Below the pieces are notes generated by a model that searched no databases, was not told the DNA's origin, and was given only the letters and a program-made list of their open reading frames with translations. A stretch of DNA of 64,000 nt from Castor canadensis (Eukaryota > Chordata > Mammalia > Rodentia > Castoridae), in contig NC_133390.1 of assembly GCF_047511655.1 (NCBI RefSeq), positions 96,665,583 to 96,729,582 of the forward strand. The letters are read 5' to 3'. A program made the translations under genes and the position numbers. Below are positions 32,194-45,834 of the stretch, piece after piece; positions within the stretch are counted from its first letter, which is position 1; the number at the start of each line of letters is the position of its first letter.

Positions 32194-35100
32194 AGCTAAA
32201 GTTATCTTTAGTGCTTCCTTGTAGTTGCCTTAAACTTCCTTCTGAAAGTAGAGCATTTTGAGCAGCCTCTGCTCCTAGTCATGGTTGTATGATTAGATAT
32301 ATTTTACCTATTTCTCTGGAGCTTTTTCCAAATTGAAAAAACCTAATGTATGTAGAAAAAAGTTTAGTCTTTTTTTTTTTCAACAGATTCATGCTGCTTA
32401 TACTACTCCAGGAAGTGGTGTCTGGACCCAGTTCATACTGACTTGCAAGAAATACTTGTTAGCATTACTTTCCAATTCTGCCTTTAATCACCTCCTTGGC
32501 AGTGTGAAATTGACCACAGTGGGAGCAGTTACCTCAGAAATCAGCAAACATTGCAAATTGAAGTTTTGAGAGTTTTCTCCTTGAATATCTGGCTACTAAA
32601 TGTTTACCAGCACACCATGGCTCCAGCAGTTATCAAGACATCTTGCATACCTCACTCTGTTATATAACTACATAGCCGAGAATGTCTGTGTGTGGTCAGA
32701 GCATTGCCAGTACATTTGTATTCTGAAATAAATCTGTAGTCTGAAATAGTTAAATGCATTTTGAAGTAAAGCAATGCAGCCTATGTTTTAAATTTTACAT
32801 AGTTTTTGGTTTGTGTAGGGTTTTTTCCCCCCTAGGTACATGCTTTACATTTTGCAGATGACAACAATGAAAGAAAAAAAACCTTCTCCTTACATGAAAC
32901 TAGAAGCATATTTATATTGTCTCATTCAAGAAAACAACTTGTATGTGAACAAAGCAGGAATGTATGAATCAGTACACAAGGGTCAAGTGTTTTGAATTTT
33001 TATGTTGTTCTGAGATGGGGAGCAATTTTCACTGAAGTTTGAAGGGGAAACCTTAGGTTAGGGGCTGTAGAATAGGCTGCCTTCATATAACTAGTGTGCT
33101 AATTTATTTAACAAATGTTTATTAAGAAGCTATTAAATCCCAGATGATAATGATTTAAGACAGTATTTCACCCTGCTTATGGTGAGGCTTTCAGTCGAGT
33201 AAGGAATATAGACATGCAGCAATGACATAAATGAGTACAAAATTAGCCATGAGAAAGAAATATAGAAATACAAAGCTTGACTGCATTGCAAAATTGATCT
33301 AGCTTGGGAAGAACTGAAAGACAATGATTGGATCAAGACTGCAGGGTCTTGAACTAAAATCTATATTCCCAGGAAAATTATTTTCTGGGTAATCCCAGAA
33401 AAACATGCCAGTCATTGTGGGCCTAAGAACAATGAGGGGCCAGTGATGAACTTTAACCAGGAAAATGCCAGTATTACAGTTGTGTTTTCAACTGCAGGAG
33501 AACAAGTGGGCTGCGGAATAGACAGAATGGACAGAGGACTCCCAGTCTCCTGGCTGTTACAGGAATTCTAATGGGAGATTTGGAGGCAATCGCAGAAGAA
33601 ATAGTGGGAAGTGGCTGAACCCCATATGAATTGATTGAATTGCTTATAATACACTTAAACTACCTTCAAGGAGCACATAATGTAGTTGGAAAAGTGATGC
33701 ACAGATATAAAATCCCAGAACCTGTGTATAACTGGGAAGTAAACTGAGACGCTCAAACTCTGAGTAGCATAGGAAGTGAGAACAGGATTGGATCTGGATT
33801 CCCAGGGTGGGATATGGAGCATAGGCCAGAAGTAAGAGGTGGCAGGATATGGAAAGAACAGGAGGGCCCCTGTAGGGCAGAGTGCATATTGGGAGGGAAG
33901 AACAAAGATTGTTGGATATAAAATAAGGCTAAAAGATAAGAACTTAAGAATGCCAAAAATGTAAAGACTTGATGGGAGATTAGCGAATGAGCCATTAAAA
34001 ATGGAGAAGTTTTTTTTATATTAGAAATATACAGATGAAAGCAAGATTTAAAGAAACTTGGTTTTGCTAGACATTAGTGGTTAATTGAGCTAACAACTTG
34101 CTTCTACACGATTGTTGAGTGAGGAACCAGACTTAGCAATAATTAAGATTAGAGATAACAGTTCTCAAGAGCATCCTTCAGGTTGAGGTGACATATTTGC
34201 TTTAGACACATGAACTGATGGTGAGCGCTCCAGTAGTAAATATCTAATAGGCAATGTAGACTGGATGGTTTTATTTGCATTCCTCTGCACTGCCTTCAAT
34301 CCCCTGTTGTCTTTTCTCATTAGTCTTACCACAAGGAATATTCTATGATTTGTAGGATGGAAAAATTCTGTTTTCCAGAATTATAGAATTTTCCAGACTT
34401 TATAGAATGGAACACTTTGATATTCCATCTCAATCTCATATTAAATATTTTCACACAAGAAAACTAAATTGTCTAAGCAGTCATAGATTTGTTCTGGTAA
34501 ACATCTACTGATTTTTAGAAAACTCTGACAATAGTAACCTTAAAAACTCTAAATAGATCTCTATTTTAGTGACCTTTCCAATGCTTAACTTCCATTAAAA
34601 TTAATATATATAGCAATCAATATCAAAATAACCTTAGGGTATGTTGTTCATTTTATAGAAATTCCTATTTGCAAATCTTTTCTGTTCATCAACAACCCAA
34701 CCTCCTCAGTGCCTTTATGTCAGAGATGAAAGTACTCTTTATCAATCTCCATCTTTCTATCCCTCATCTCTCCTGAAGGAAACCAATACCAAAACACTAA
34801 TGTGTCATTTTGTAGAAAAACCTCAAGTTTCAAAGATCCAAACATACCACAAATGACAAATACCAAAAACAATGTCTCTACTACAGATTAGCTTCAGAGA
34901 GGACACCAACTGTTGAAGGCATCTGCTAAGTGGGATTTTTAATTTAATGGAATTTGTTTTAATTTGTTCAGTGGAGCTCATTCCCTGTGCACCATCTGTT
35001 GAGGCACTCTGAAACTGTCTTACTTATGTAGAACCAGATGTAATGATTGTACTCACTAAAATAGAATACTACTTTTAACTAACTTTTCTTTGTTGCATTT

Positions 35101-35194
35101 ATTTTTAATGTTTCCAAAGTCATTCAAAGATGAGTTGGTAAGCAAAAAACCCACAATCTAAGAGTCAAAGGAACAACTCAACAATAACAATAAA
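32194..35194. other. 3 kb of repeat-poor intergenic sequence
   Basis: No young repeat, CpG-rich patch or splice-bounded frame recognised. Parts (33150-34250) look like diffuse ancient repeat text. Frames at 32333-32569 and 33753-33995 are unsupported. Confidence 0.45.
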
Positions 35195-35615
35195 TAATCT
35201 TTTAAAAATGGCCAAAGAACATGAATAGAAATTTGTCCTAAAAAGATATATGAATGGCCAATACGCATGTGAAGAGTTGCTCAAGCTCACTAATCATTGT
35301 GAAATTGGAAATGAAACCATCATGAGATGCCATGTCACATTTGGATGACTGTGTTTGAAGAAGAAGAAAAAAAATAGAAAATGCAAAGTGTTGCAGAGGT
35401 GGGGAAATTTGAGCCCTTGTGCCACTATGGAAAACTGTGTGGTGGTTCCTAAAAAATTAAAAGTAGTATTACCATGTGATCCAGCAATTCCACTTCTGAA
35501 TACATACCCAAAAGAATTAAAAGCATGGACTGAACAGATATTTGTAAATCAATATTCAAAGCAACATTTATTCACACTAGCTAAAGGCGGTAGCAACCCA
35601 AGTGTGTACTGACAG
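35195..35615 (+). mobile_element. Ancient L1 ORF2 3' fragment
   Basis: GGCCAAAGAACATGAATAGA, CTATGGAAAACTGTGTGGTGG, ACCATGTGATCCAGCAATTCCACTTCT, AACCCAAGTGTGTACTGA are the L1M ORF2 end. A GT/AT-rich tract follows at 35620-35720. Confidence 0.9.
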
Positions 35616-35826
35616 CAGAATGTGTGTGTGTATGTGTGTATATGTATGTATATAGAGATAATAGTATAAAATAATAAAGAGTTATATATAATATATATCA
35701 TATACACTGATAAATATAAATACATAATTGGGGTGTCGTTTATAAATTTTCATACCATTTTAAATAAAATGCTATAGTCTTTGTTATTATTTTATAGTCA
35801 CTTAATATTTCTTCAAATGGCTGAAC

Positions 35827-36290
35827 CATGTGATGGTGAATCTTGATTGTCAACTTCATTGGATTGGGAAATGCCTAGGAGATTAGCAAAGCACATCTCT
35901 GGGTGTATCTATGAGGGCATTTCCAGAGGTGATTAGATCGCAAGGCCTCTGACCTAATGAAAGGTTTAATCCCTTGATGGATTCATGATAGGATGGCATT
36001 ATTAGGAGGTGATAAAAAGTAGAAAGTGGGGCCAAGTTGAAGGAGATAGGTCACTGGGGGTCTGTACTTAGAGGCTGTCTGTTGACCTGGCCCTTTCCTG
36101 CTTCCCCATCTCTGCTTCCTATCTGTCATGAGGTGATTGATGTTCCTCCAGCACTTGCTCCCATTGCCATTACATTCTATCCGAGTGCACAGAGCCAAGT
36201 GGCCATGGACTGACCCTCTGAAAACATCAGTCAAAAAAAAATCCTTTCTCCACTAAATTTCTTGTGTCTGGTATTTTGGGCCCAGGGACA
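35827..36290 (+). mobile_element. MaLR-like LTR, nearly complete
   Basis: It begins GTGATGGTGAATCTTGATTGTC and passes through CTCTGACCTAATGAAAGG, GATAGGTCACTGGGGGT, GCCATGGACTGACCCTCTG to a TCTGGTATTTTGGGCCC end. The start matches the fragment at 8351 and the end matches those at 8838 and 43360, so they belong to one LTR group. Confidence 0.65.
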
Positions 36291-36529
36291 AGAAAAATAT
36301 CTATTACAGACCATAATTTATGCAATACTTCCCCTATTGTTATTTCCCTATGTACTAGCTGAACTCTTTCTTGTATTAGTGGAATTCTATCCCCTCTGAC
36401 TTGTGATAGGAAGGGCATCTCTCCTTCCATCCTTGAAGCCCAAGAGACCATATCTTTGCTTGTCAGCCTCCACACAACAAGAATATAGGCAAAAGACAAT
36501 GGCTTGATAAATAAGACACACCTAATCCA

Positions 36530-36913
36530 GAATGTGTACTAGGAATTTGTGGCCTGTAGAAGCTGTGACAGTCTAGAACCTGTCTGCCCTAGAAACAGGC
36601 ACTGCAGACACACTAGTTTTTAGGGGCAAACCAGCAGCCAATTAGTGCTTCCAAGTAGCAGTGCTTTCTGGGGTACCAGGAGTGGTGGCAGCAGCAACAG
36701 TGGCTTTGCCAGAAAGATTCCAGGACCCAATTTTGACTCCAGTGTCCGTGCTGCCCAGTCTGCCTCCCTCTGGCCTGTTTTCCAATCCTGGTTTTTCTAT
36801 CTTTCTGGAAATCCTATGCATTATTGAATATTTATTTAATTAATTCGTCTTTGACTTGTATCAGCCACAGCTACATTCTTTTGCTCATAACTAAAACCCA
36901 ACCTGATAAAGCT
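36530..36913 (+). mobile_element. Possible old LTR fragment
   Basis: The end (TCAGCCACAGCTACATTC ... CTAAAACCCAACCTGATA) resembles the 3' end of mammalian ERVL/MaLR LTRs. The rest is too diverged to be sure. Confidence 0.35.
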
Positions 36914-37221
36914 ATTAGCATGTACAAGGGATTCATATAAATTGTATTATGATCATCTTTGCAGTAAATGAAGTTTATATTTCCTTGATTACATTCTGAG
37001 TCAGCCAACAAAGTAGAAGGAGAGTATCAAATGAGTTAGAACTGCATTATATTATTAAATGAACCAGTGTTTACACATCAAAAGATTTCAATTTGAAACT
37101 GATCAGAATTTTAAAAAAAATATTGGGTTGGCTTCATTTTATGTACGAAAATGTCATCTAAAATTGCCAAAGGATAACATTCTCATGGAAGTTCTCTCTG
37201 TCCCTGTCTTTGTCTTTCTCT

Positions 37222-37472
37222 GTCTCTCTCTCTCTCTCTCTCTTTTTTTTTGTTTTTTTGGTGATATTGGGGTTTGAACTCAGGGCCTCATACTTGCTAA
37301 AGCAGGCACTCTACCACTTGAGCCACTTTGCCAGCCTTGTTTTTTTGTGTTGGGTATTTTAGAGATAAGATCTTGCCAACTATTTGCCTGGCCTGGCTTT
37401 GAGCCATAATCCTCCTGATCTCTGCCTCCTGAGTAGTTAGGATTACAGGCATGGGCTACTAGTGCCCAGCTG
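37222..37472 (-). mobile_element. Composite ID+B1 SINE after a CT repeat
   Basis: (CT)n at 37222-37243 and a T-run form the antisense tail. ID (GGGGTTTGAACTCAGGGCCTC ... CCACTTTGCCAGCC), linker and B1 (CCATAATCCTCCTGATCTC ... GGATTACAGGCATGGGC) follow. Confidence 0.92.
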
Positions 37473-40400
37473 TGGAGATTCTCTTAAGAAGATTCTTTCA
37501 CATATCTAATTAATTATATTCTTCCTGATACCATGTAAGTGCGATTAGAGGATCTGTCACAATTTTGCTTAAAGTTTAAACTACCCATATTAAATTCATA
37601 GAAAAAATGTCCATACTATTCATTGATTCCATTAGCTGACATGGATTGAGCACATAGTCTGTGTTCAGAGGCTCAGTGAATTCAATAGGTTCTAATGCAA
37701 AATTGGCATTAATCACAGACCCACACAAATAAAATCATTGCATGGAAAGCAGATGCCACCATGACTCAGTTGGAGAAGGTTTCCTTGAGGAAGTGGTGAC
37801 TGAGGCAAAATCTAAATGACAGAGAAGAGTTAACCTGGCAAAGCAAGAGGGGCAGAGTTAACAGGACTTTCCAGAAAGAGTAAACAGCTTGAGCCCAGAG
37901 TCAAGAACAAGAAGAAGCATGGTACTTTCAAGGAACTAATTGGTCAGCATGCAGTGTGATATGTCTCAAAATATAACAACTGGGATCACTCCAATGACCT
38001 TATAGGTCATCTCTTATAGGTCACCTTAAATTTTTTTCTTCTATAAAAGCAATAGAGAATCACTGAAGGGTGTTTGTGCACCTGGGTTGGAGGGAGGGTG
38101 ACATGATCAAATTTGCTCTGCTTACAATGTGGAGAATGGACTGTTGGAATTCAAAGTGGATGTAGGGCCCCTGTTAGGAGGTGTTTTTGGTAAATTAGAT
38201 GTGGGTAGTAGGAAAGAAGGAGAGGAAGGTAGAAAAGATGACTCCTTGGTCTTTAACTTGCACAATTGAATGGCTGTTGATGTCATCATTGAGGTAGGGA
38301 ACACATTATAAGATTATAGCTCAGTTTGAAGTATTATACTTTTATCATCCTCCCATATCACAAGTTCAGTCTGAAATATGTTGGTTTTTAGGTACTTTTG
38401 AGACACACAAATGGTGATGTAGATTTAGGGACATTTGTGGAGAGGTTATGAAGGAATTTATGAGCATAAATGAGATTACCTGATGAAAGGTTATAGGGTG
38501 AAGAAAAAAGAACTTGGGAGTAAGTCTTAAAGAAGCCTAACATTTAAAGGTTGAATTCTTTTAAAAATAAGCCTTTCAAAAGGGAGAGAAGAATTCATCA
38601 GAGAAGTAGGAAGTTACTGTGAAAAACAGAAGAACACTGTCACAAAAGTCAAGAAAGACTGTTTCAGAAATGAAAGTCCTAGCATTGCACTACTTCGAAG
38701 TGACGTGTGAGAAGAACTGAGATAAATCAACAGCATGAGAGCCAGTGGTGACTTAAGCAGGAGTTGTTTGGTAAATGGATGGACACAGAGGTAAGATTGG
38801 AACAGGCTGAAGTTTCAGTGGGTTTTGCAGGAAAAGGGAAAAGAGGTGGAACGGAAGTAGATTGAGAAGGGAAAATAGATAATGTAAGGGTGATGAAAAG
38901 TGGGTTTCCAAGCAAAGGCACAGAAACTAGTCTCAGAAAGGAAAAGGGGGCAGCTGTCAGGTAAAGGGTAAGAGAAAGAAAAGAAAAAGCATTAAGGTAC
39001 CTAAGTGGTATCTAAGCTTAAGGTAGCTAAGTTTGCATTTGAGAAGCTGAGAGAGTTCATGTCTTCTGGCTTCTATTTTCCAAAAGTAACAGGAAAACTT
39101 TTCTGCTGATTATGAAGAGAAAAGCAGGAAATATGGCTGGAAATTTGAAAAGGTTGTTGCTAAGAATGACAGAGAGTGTGTTGCTCAGGGAAAGTCATGA
39201 GCTTTCTAAGCAGTGTGGAGGCCTGACTTGAGAGCAGTAATTATAAATTTGGGGAAAAAGCATCCTTTCCTCCCAATTGCAATTCTAGGTTGCTTGGATG
39301 TAAGCAAAGAGAGAGGAGATTCTGAACTTATCCAGGGCTGGCATTTTGCCAGAGAGGAAAAGCTAGCAAGCCAAACAGTTTTAGATAATAATGAAAGTGG
39401 TATTAAAATAATATAGTGTGAGATCCAAGCTGCAAAAGCAGAAAAATGAGAGAAAAAAGGCATGATGGATTAGAAGAAAGTGAGTGCCCAGGAAAAAGGC
39501 AGCACCCTAAAGCAACCTTTAAAATCTAGAGAACATGTACATCAAAATAGCAAATTGAATTTCAAATTCAAATGCTATATTAAAAATGTTAATTACAAGA
39601 AGACTCAGTAGATGAAACAAATTGGCAAAATATTTTGGCAAAATATTAATAACATTTGAAGCCTGGGGATAGGAATGTAGGCTTTCATTACATTGGGAAA
39701 GAACTTTGTAAAACCAGGGACCATCCAGGAAACAAATAATGATAAATAGTATTTCCAGAGCACTGTGAGATGATATTGCATTTATGAAATAAGAATGGGC
39801 AGCAGAAAGAAAAAATAAAACCCCAGAGGACCTGTTAAGAAGCCCAATATATAAAAGGAATACTACAAAAAGGAAAGAAAGAAAGTGTAGAAGAAGGTAA
39901 AAAACAAAAAATTGAATGCAATTTCCTGGAACAAAAGGCCATCAGTAGAAAAGAGAATCAAGCATCACAAATGAGAAAAGATTCACCCAAGGCTCATTTG
40001 GAGACATATGGAACTCGGAAAGAAAAGATCTGTTGAACTTACCATGGTCTCAGTACCTTATTCTCCTCCTATTCTCTCTCTCTCCTCCAGTTTAAACTTA
40101 ATGGTCAATAATCCTAATTAATTCTTCAAATAGAAAGAACCTTGATGTCTATGTTGCTCTTGTTCTTCCTCATCTATTCTGGGCAAAATCACAACCCTGT
40201 TTAAGTTAAATTTCTCTTCCACTCCATTTCTGCAGTAGAGCAGCTGAACATACAGCTAAGAAAACAAAATATCATATTGACTGGTGTTATTTTAAATTTA
40301 CGATTGTTAACTTCAAGTGGGTCCCACTGCCACCTAGCCATCAGATGATAGTAACCTACCATTCCCACTCTCTGGGAGAAACAGTATTTCACACTGTTTC

Positions 40401-40734
40401 TCTCCTCTAGACTCCTCCCCACCCACATTCTCAGCCTTCTATATTGCTAAGAAAACCAAGGCTGTCAAAGAGAATTCCCACAATCCTGATGGGCTACACT
40501 TCTTCATCCTCCTTATCTATGCCCATGTAGGGCTCATTTTCTCCTGTCCTTTGGGATGAATTAGCCACACTTCCCCTAAGGTCAACCCTTCAAGATCCAA
40601 CTTCTTCCAGGAACATTACTAGTTCTTCTATTCTCCATTTCTCCTGTATCCCCAGTTTTCCCCTTGGTAGTACATTTTCTTAACAACACACATGCACTGC
40701 TGTTATTTCTCACACCTTAAAAACAAAAACTCAA
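37473..40734. other. Intergenic, diffuse ancient repeat text, no gene
   Basis: At about 37690-38420 phrases such as GAGGAAGTGGTGACTGAGGC, GGTTGGAGGGAGGGTGACATGATC and AATATGTTGGTTTTTAGG follow the order of a common old mammalian repeat I cannot name with confidence. The remainder (38420-40734) is AT-rich or purine-rich unique sequence. Short frames here are unsupported. Confidence 0.4.
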
Positions 40735-40980
40735 ATCAGTGCAGGGTGGGGAGAGGTGATGGGAGTGGATGAAGGGGATGGTGAATATAATCAAAATACT
40801 TCTACACATATATGAACAAAGAATAATGAAGCTCATTAAAACTGTTTAAAAAGGAAGGAAGGAGGGTAAGAAAGAGTAATAGAAGGGGTGAATTTGATCA
40901 AAGTACATTATATGCATGTATGGAAATATCACACCTATACACCTTTGTGCGATTAATATACTCTAATAAAAAAGAAAAAA
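40735..40980 (+). mobile_element. Old L1 3' ends, two in a row
   Basis: Two G/A-rich blocks each lead to the L1 3' terminus: GGTGAATATAATCAAAATAC (about 40780) and GGTGAATTTGATCAAAGTACATTATATGCATG (about 40890). The second is followed by TAATAAAAAAG. They correspond to the antisense copies at 15910 and 27945. Confidence 0.65.
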
Positions 40981-41409
40981 TTAATTTGAGAGTATGACAT
41001 AATGAAAAACTGCAGTTGTTTTTGAAGTTTAGGTTTTGTTTGCATGTTTAATATGTAAGTATGCATTTTTTTTTTTTTTGGTCTGAGGAAGTGCATCTCT
41101 TATCTACCTTCCTTTTGGAAGATGTGTTATGATAATTGTGTAGATAATGACAAAGCCCCAGGTGAATCAATAAATGTAATTTTATTTAAAACAAAAAATT
41201 CCCTTGACCCACATGCTCCTCTAGTTATTTCTGATCTTCTCTTTGTAATAAAAATCCTTGAAAGAGTTCTCCAAATTATCTATTCCCATACTTACTTGAA
41301 CCAAATAGGTTCGACATGCCACCAGGTTCATCAATTAATAATTACCTCCATCTTGCTAAATACAATGATTAATTCTCATCTTACTTGAACCATAGCAAAA
41401 TCTGATATA
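40981..41409. other. AT-rich intergenic sequence
   Basis: T-run at 41068-41081. No gene or named repeat seen. Confidence 0.4.
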
Positions 41410-42260
41410 AATAACCACTTCCTCTTTCTCTTCTCTGTGTTTTAAAATCACACTCTCCTGGCTATAGTTCCACTTCTCTGGCCACTTAAGAGTCACTCCT
41501 AATGACTGTGATTTTTAAATGTTGGAGGGCCCCAAGTCTCAGGGCCTTTGGATCTTTTCCCTTTTCTAGATACACTTACTACCTGGAAGATGTCAGCTGG
41601 CATCCTGATTTAAATACTACATATTTCTAATGAATCCCAGATTTTGTCTCTAGTACTGAACTTCATACAATTATATCCAAGTGCCTTCCTAAGTTCTCTA
41701 CTTACATTTCCCATATATGTCTAATTTAGTACATTTAAAATTAAACTCTTAATCTTAATTTCAAAACATTTTCCTCCTCCAATCTCTCCCATATCAGTCA
41801 ATGGCAGCCCCAAAAGACATGTATGCCAATTACATAAGTATAGTATATAGGCACTACCTTTCAGAAGTTCAAAGTAAAACTATTTTCACCACTTCCATGT
41901 CACTCCTCTGGTCCAAGTCACAAATGCTTCTTGTCCCTATAATGTCTTTCTTGGATTCTTAAAATAACTTCTTAAATGGCCTTCCTGCCTCTGCCCTTGC
42001 CTCCTTTCAGTGTTTCTCTAAACTGCAGCCAGAATTATAATATTACAATGTAAGTCATATTGTGTCACCCTTTGCTTTAAATCCTCCAGTAACTTTCCAT
42101 ATCAATCAGAGTAAAAGCAAAATCACAACTATGACCTTCAAGACCCTTCACCATTTGGTCCCATTACCTCTCTTGACTCATCTGTTTATCATTCTCCCAC
42201 TTAATCATTCCACTATGGCCTCATTGCCCTCCTTCCTGTTTGTCCATCAAGTCAGACTAT
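41410..42260 (+). mobile_element. LINE-2 (L2) ORF fragment
   Basis: The L2 ORF 3' section is recognisable from AATCCTCCAGTAACTTTCCAT, GACCTTCAAGACCCTTCACCATTTGG and TATGGCCTCATTGCCCTCC. A further L2-like piece lies at 42890-42970 (CTTTACTTCAAAGTCACTTTGC). In between, 42270-42880 shows nothing recognisable. Confidence 0.75.
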
Positions 42261-43359
42261 CCTGCTACATATGAAAGGGTTTGATAAAAGAAGCAGAACC
42301 ACTAGCAGTGATATTGAATAAGAAATGAATTGTTGGTATTTTGCTTTCTGCAATTGAAGTAATTGGTAATACAGTTTACAAATGGCTTTGCTTTTGCACA
42401 TGATGCTAGTTCTGAAGTCTTCAGGGCAGGGAGTTGGAAGAAAAGGCAGACATAAATTGAGAAAATCAAATATGATATGATACCCTTGAGCAAGAATTGG
42501 TACTGATGACACACTGGAACCCACTTGTGTCTCTTCAGAACCCAACTCTAGCTTCAAGGCTGTAGGTGACCTGAAAAAGTTAGTACCACATCAAGTGTTG
42601 CTAACTGTGTACATGGCTCAGGAACTGGAAAAATTGAAGGAGACATCCATCAGGGCCTGGAAGAGTTGTGTCCTAGCTGTTGCCTTGTGTCAAGAGAGGT
42701 GACCTAGAAGCTCTGTGGTCACTGCATGGGCAGCGACAGCACCATACCCTACTGGACTCTTCTGAGCAAAAATCACTTGAGCTTTCCAATTTGAGGACAA
42801 TTTTTCTTGTGGCCTATCCTAGGCAAGACCCACACATGAAACTAATCTGACTGAATTGGGACAGAACCTTTGTCCTTTATTGTTTCCTTCCTAAAACGCC
42901 ATCTCCTTTATCACCAATATCTACACATTCTTTAGAGCTTTACTTCAAAGTCACTTTGCTTGCCTCCTTTATCTAAAATTTCACTTATTTCCAGATTTTT
43001 TTATTGAAAAATTCCATGGAGAAATTCCTTTGAAATTCTGGTGCTGTCCACATTCAGAGTGGGTCTTCCCTACTTAGTTATTTGTCTCTGGCAATACCCT
43101 CAGGCACACCCAAAAGTGTGCTCTTCTACTCCCTTAGGTGTCTCTCAATTAAATCAAATTGATAGTCAAGATTAGTCATCACACCTACCAAAGGTCCCAT
43201 CTCCTGATACTCTCAACATTGGAAGTTACTATTTCAATATATGAACCAGTGGGGAGAAGCATAAATGTTCACCCACAGCAGTTGTGCAATTTTAGTTTAA
43301 AGAGCACCATTCATTAGGCTGAGGTCCAGATAGACCGAATGGGGAAGAAAGAGGATGAC

Positions 43360-43560
43360 AGCTAGTGCAGAAATTCTCTCTCTCTCTTTCTCTCTCTCTC
43401 CCCCGCCCAGCTGCCATAAGGTGAGCAGGCCAGGTGACCATGGATTGAACCCTCTGAAACTGTGAACCGAAACAAATCTTTCCTCCTTTAAGTCGTTTTT
43501 CTCAGGTATTTGGTCACTGACAAAATCTGAGAGAGTGAAGGAGTAGGTCATGAAAGTGGA
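43360..43560 (+). mobile_element. MaLR-like LTR 3' end with CT repeat
   Basis: CT-rich tract, GCTGCCATAAGGTGAGCAGG, TGACCATGGATTGAACCCTCTGAAAC, ATCTTTCCTCCTTTAAGTCG, TCTCAGGTATTTGGTCACTG. Confidence 0.7.
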
Positions 43561-43599
43561 GCCTTTATGAGTAAAACAGTACTGTTACAAAAGAGACCT

Positions 43600-43800
43600 C
43601 AGAGTACTCTTTCATCCCTTCTGCCATTGAGGTTGCAGCAAGAGGATGGCTGTCTATGAATCAAAAAGTGGGCCTTCCCTCAAATTTACCTTGACCTTGG
43701 ACTTTCCAACTTCCAAAACTGGGAGAAATAAATTTATATTGCTTATGAGCCATCTGGTATGTGGTACTCTGTTATAGTAGCTCAAGCAGACAGAGTCAGT
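43600..43800 (+). mobile_element. Old LTR 3' end
   Basis: GCCATTGAGGTTGCAGCAAG, GACCTTGGACTTTCCAACTTCC, GGGAGAAATAAATTTATATTGC, TTATGAGCCATCTGGTATGTGG match the 3' part of an old mammalian LTR. Confidence 0.6.
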
Positions 43801-45356
43801 AAATATTCTCAATAAATTTTATGGTAGAATAAAAATAGTTATAATACAAAGGTTCTTGAATTTTTACCTTCCATATATCTTTTCTTAGGAAGCTATTGAA
43901 GAATATGCTCCATTCTAACAGAAAGCAAACCAAGAAAGAGAAAGACCCAGTAAAGGTGTTGGGCAAAGGAAATACTGAAGATAATGATGAAGAACTAGGA
44001 CAATAACCTGTGTAGCAGGACTAGACAGCTTTTGTCCAGATCAGAGGACAGTGGAGAGCTCCAGAACTGCTGTTCTCATGAAAGAGAGCAAATTCTTAAG
44101 ACAACACATTGTCTTAGAATCTATCAAGGGGCAGATTACTAGTAGAAATTAGGCAAACCATCCAACGAGGCAGTTACAACACCAAAGAAAGCAAGAAATA
44201 TTTTAAGAAAGGAGAATGTTCTTGAACTACACTACATAGTTTGGATTTACTAAATCTATTTTTGCATAAAATGTGAATGAATGTTAGAATAAATCTAATC
44301 TAGAATTACAGGATGGTTGCAGTGGGATGTGAGAGGAAGTGGGTGTTTGTGTGCACACATGGATTGAAAGGATAAATGAAGTACAAACTTCTGCTATAAT
44401 GATAGTATGTTGACAGATAATAATGCAGAAACCAAAGTCACAATTTGACAAACATTGTATAGCTATTTGAAATTATAAATCTATATATAACTTTAATAAC
44501 TATTAATAGATACATTCTGGTATTAATTAGTTTTAAATGACTAGCTTCAAAATAATAGTGCTTACATCAGATTTAAGGCTAGTTGATAAGTGGAAATATG
44601 GAAAGTCCCACTGGAATATCTATAGGAAAAGTCAGGAAAGGATTGGTATCAGGGAGTTTGCACATGCTGAGTTTTTAAGAAATACATGTTACTTCTCTAA
44701 TTAGAAAATCATAAAGATTTTTAAATAAACTTCTAAATTGCATAATTATTCAATTATTCAAAGTGATCACATGATAATATATTTCTTTTGCTAAGTACAA
44801 AGGTTGTTTTAGGTACCTGAATGCTAAGATTAAGTTTTTTCTATAAATATAGTTTTTGATCTATTGATATACTTGATGTTAAATCTGGATTCTTACAGTT
44901 TGCTGGTCTGGAAACAGTGATGCGTATTTCTTACTTTGAAATATATGTGTGATATTATTTAAATGAGGTTGTAAGATGTAGTAGAAAGTCTATCAATGAT
45001 GAAGTCAAATGTATTAGTACGTCGTATGCAAAGCTTAAATGGAACATTAAAGTAAATGATGCGTTTTGTGGAAGGCACTTAAATTTCCCATGAGTCTTCT
45101 TATGTGTCCATGTTTATACGTGTAATTTTAAGTGAAATATACATGTAATAAAGTCAATAACTATTTATTCTAGATACTCTATTACCTTCAAAGACACTGT
45201 GTGAGGTCTCATGGATCATGTAAAAACCCATAAGAACATTCGCTTTCAAATTACTTCAGTCTGGCCTGGTAAAAGTGGCAGAGACTGTAATTTGATTACC
45301 CAGATTTAGATCTTGGGAGTGATCACGTGTCCTGGTGTAAAAGTATATTTCCCAGA
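43801..45356. other. AT-rich intergenic sequence
   Basis: No gene or named repeat recognised in about 1.5 kb. Confidence 0.45.
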
Positions 45357-45395
45357 CCCTCTCTGTCTCTGTCTGTCTCTCAGTCTCTGTCTGTT

Positions 45396-45436
<41 letters not shown>

Positions 45437-45610
45437 GTACTGAAGATTGAAGATTGAACTAAGGGCTTTGTGCTTGCTAGGTAAGAACACATGCCCCAGT
45501 TTTTTTGCTTTTCGTTTGTTTTTCACTTTTCCCCAGCAGGACTGCATCCTCCTACCTCTATCTCCTGAATAGCTGAGATTACAGGGTACACCACTACACT
45601 GGGCTTGACT
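45357..45610 (-). mobile_element. CT repeat and diverged composite SINE
   Basis: Imperfect CTGTCT repeats become a pure (CT)n at 45402-45432. Then come an antisense ID part (AGGGCTTTGTGCTTGCTAGG) and a B1 part (CCTCCTACCTCTATCTCC, GAGATTACAGGGTACACC). Confidence 0.75.
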
Positions 45611-45834
45611 AAAATAATATAAGTGAAAGTTTTGAGTTGGACTTTTAACAAAGTCTTTTTTTCCTTTCCTCTGCTGCTCTGGAACTTCTTTGGATAACTT
45701 GAACCTCAGTATTGATCTTGAGTCATGAAGCAACCTTGATATGGAAGTCACTCACAATGGATAGTGGAGTAGAAAGGTAAAGGGAGCAGGAATTCCTGTT
45801 ATCAGCCCTGGATGTCTTATATTCTGACTTCTGG

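Noticed and set aside
43297-43551. - strand frame with RERERE run
   Set aside because: Antisense of a CT repeat within a MaLR-like LTR end.
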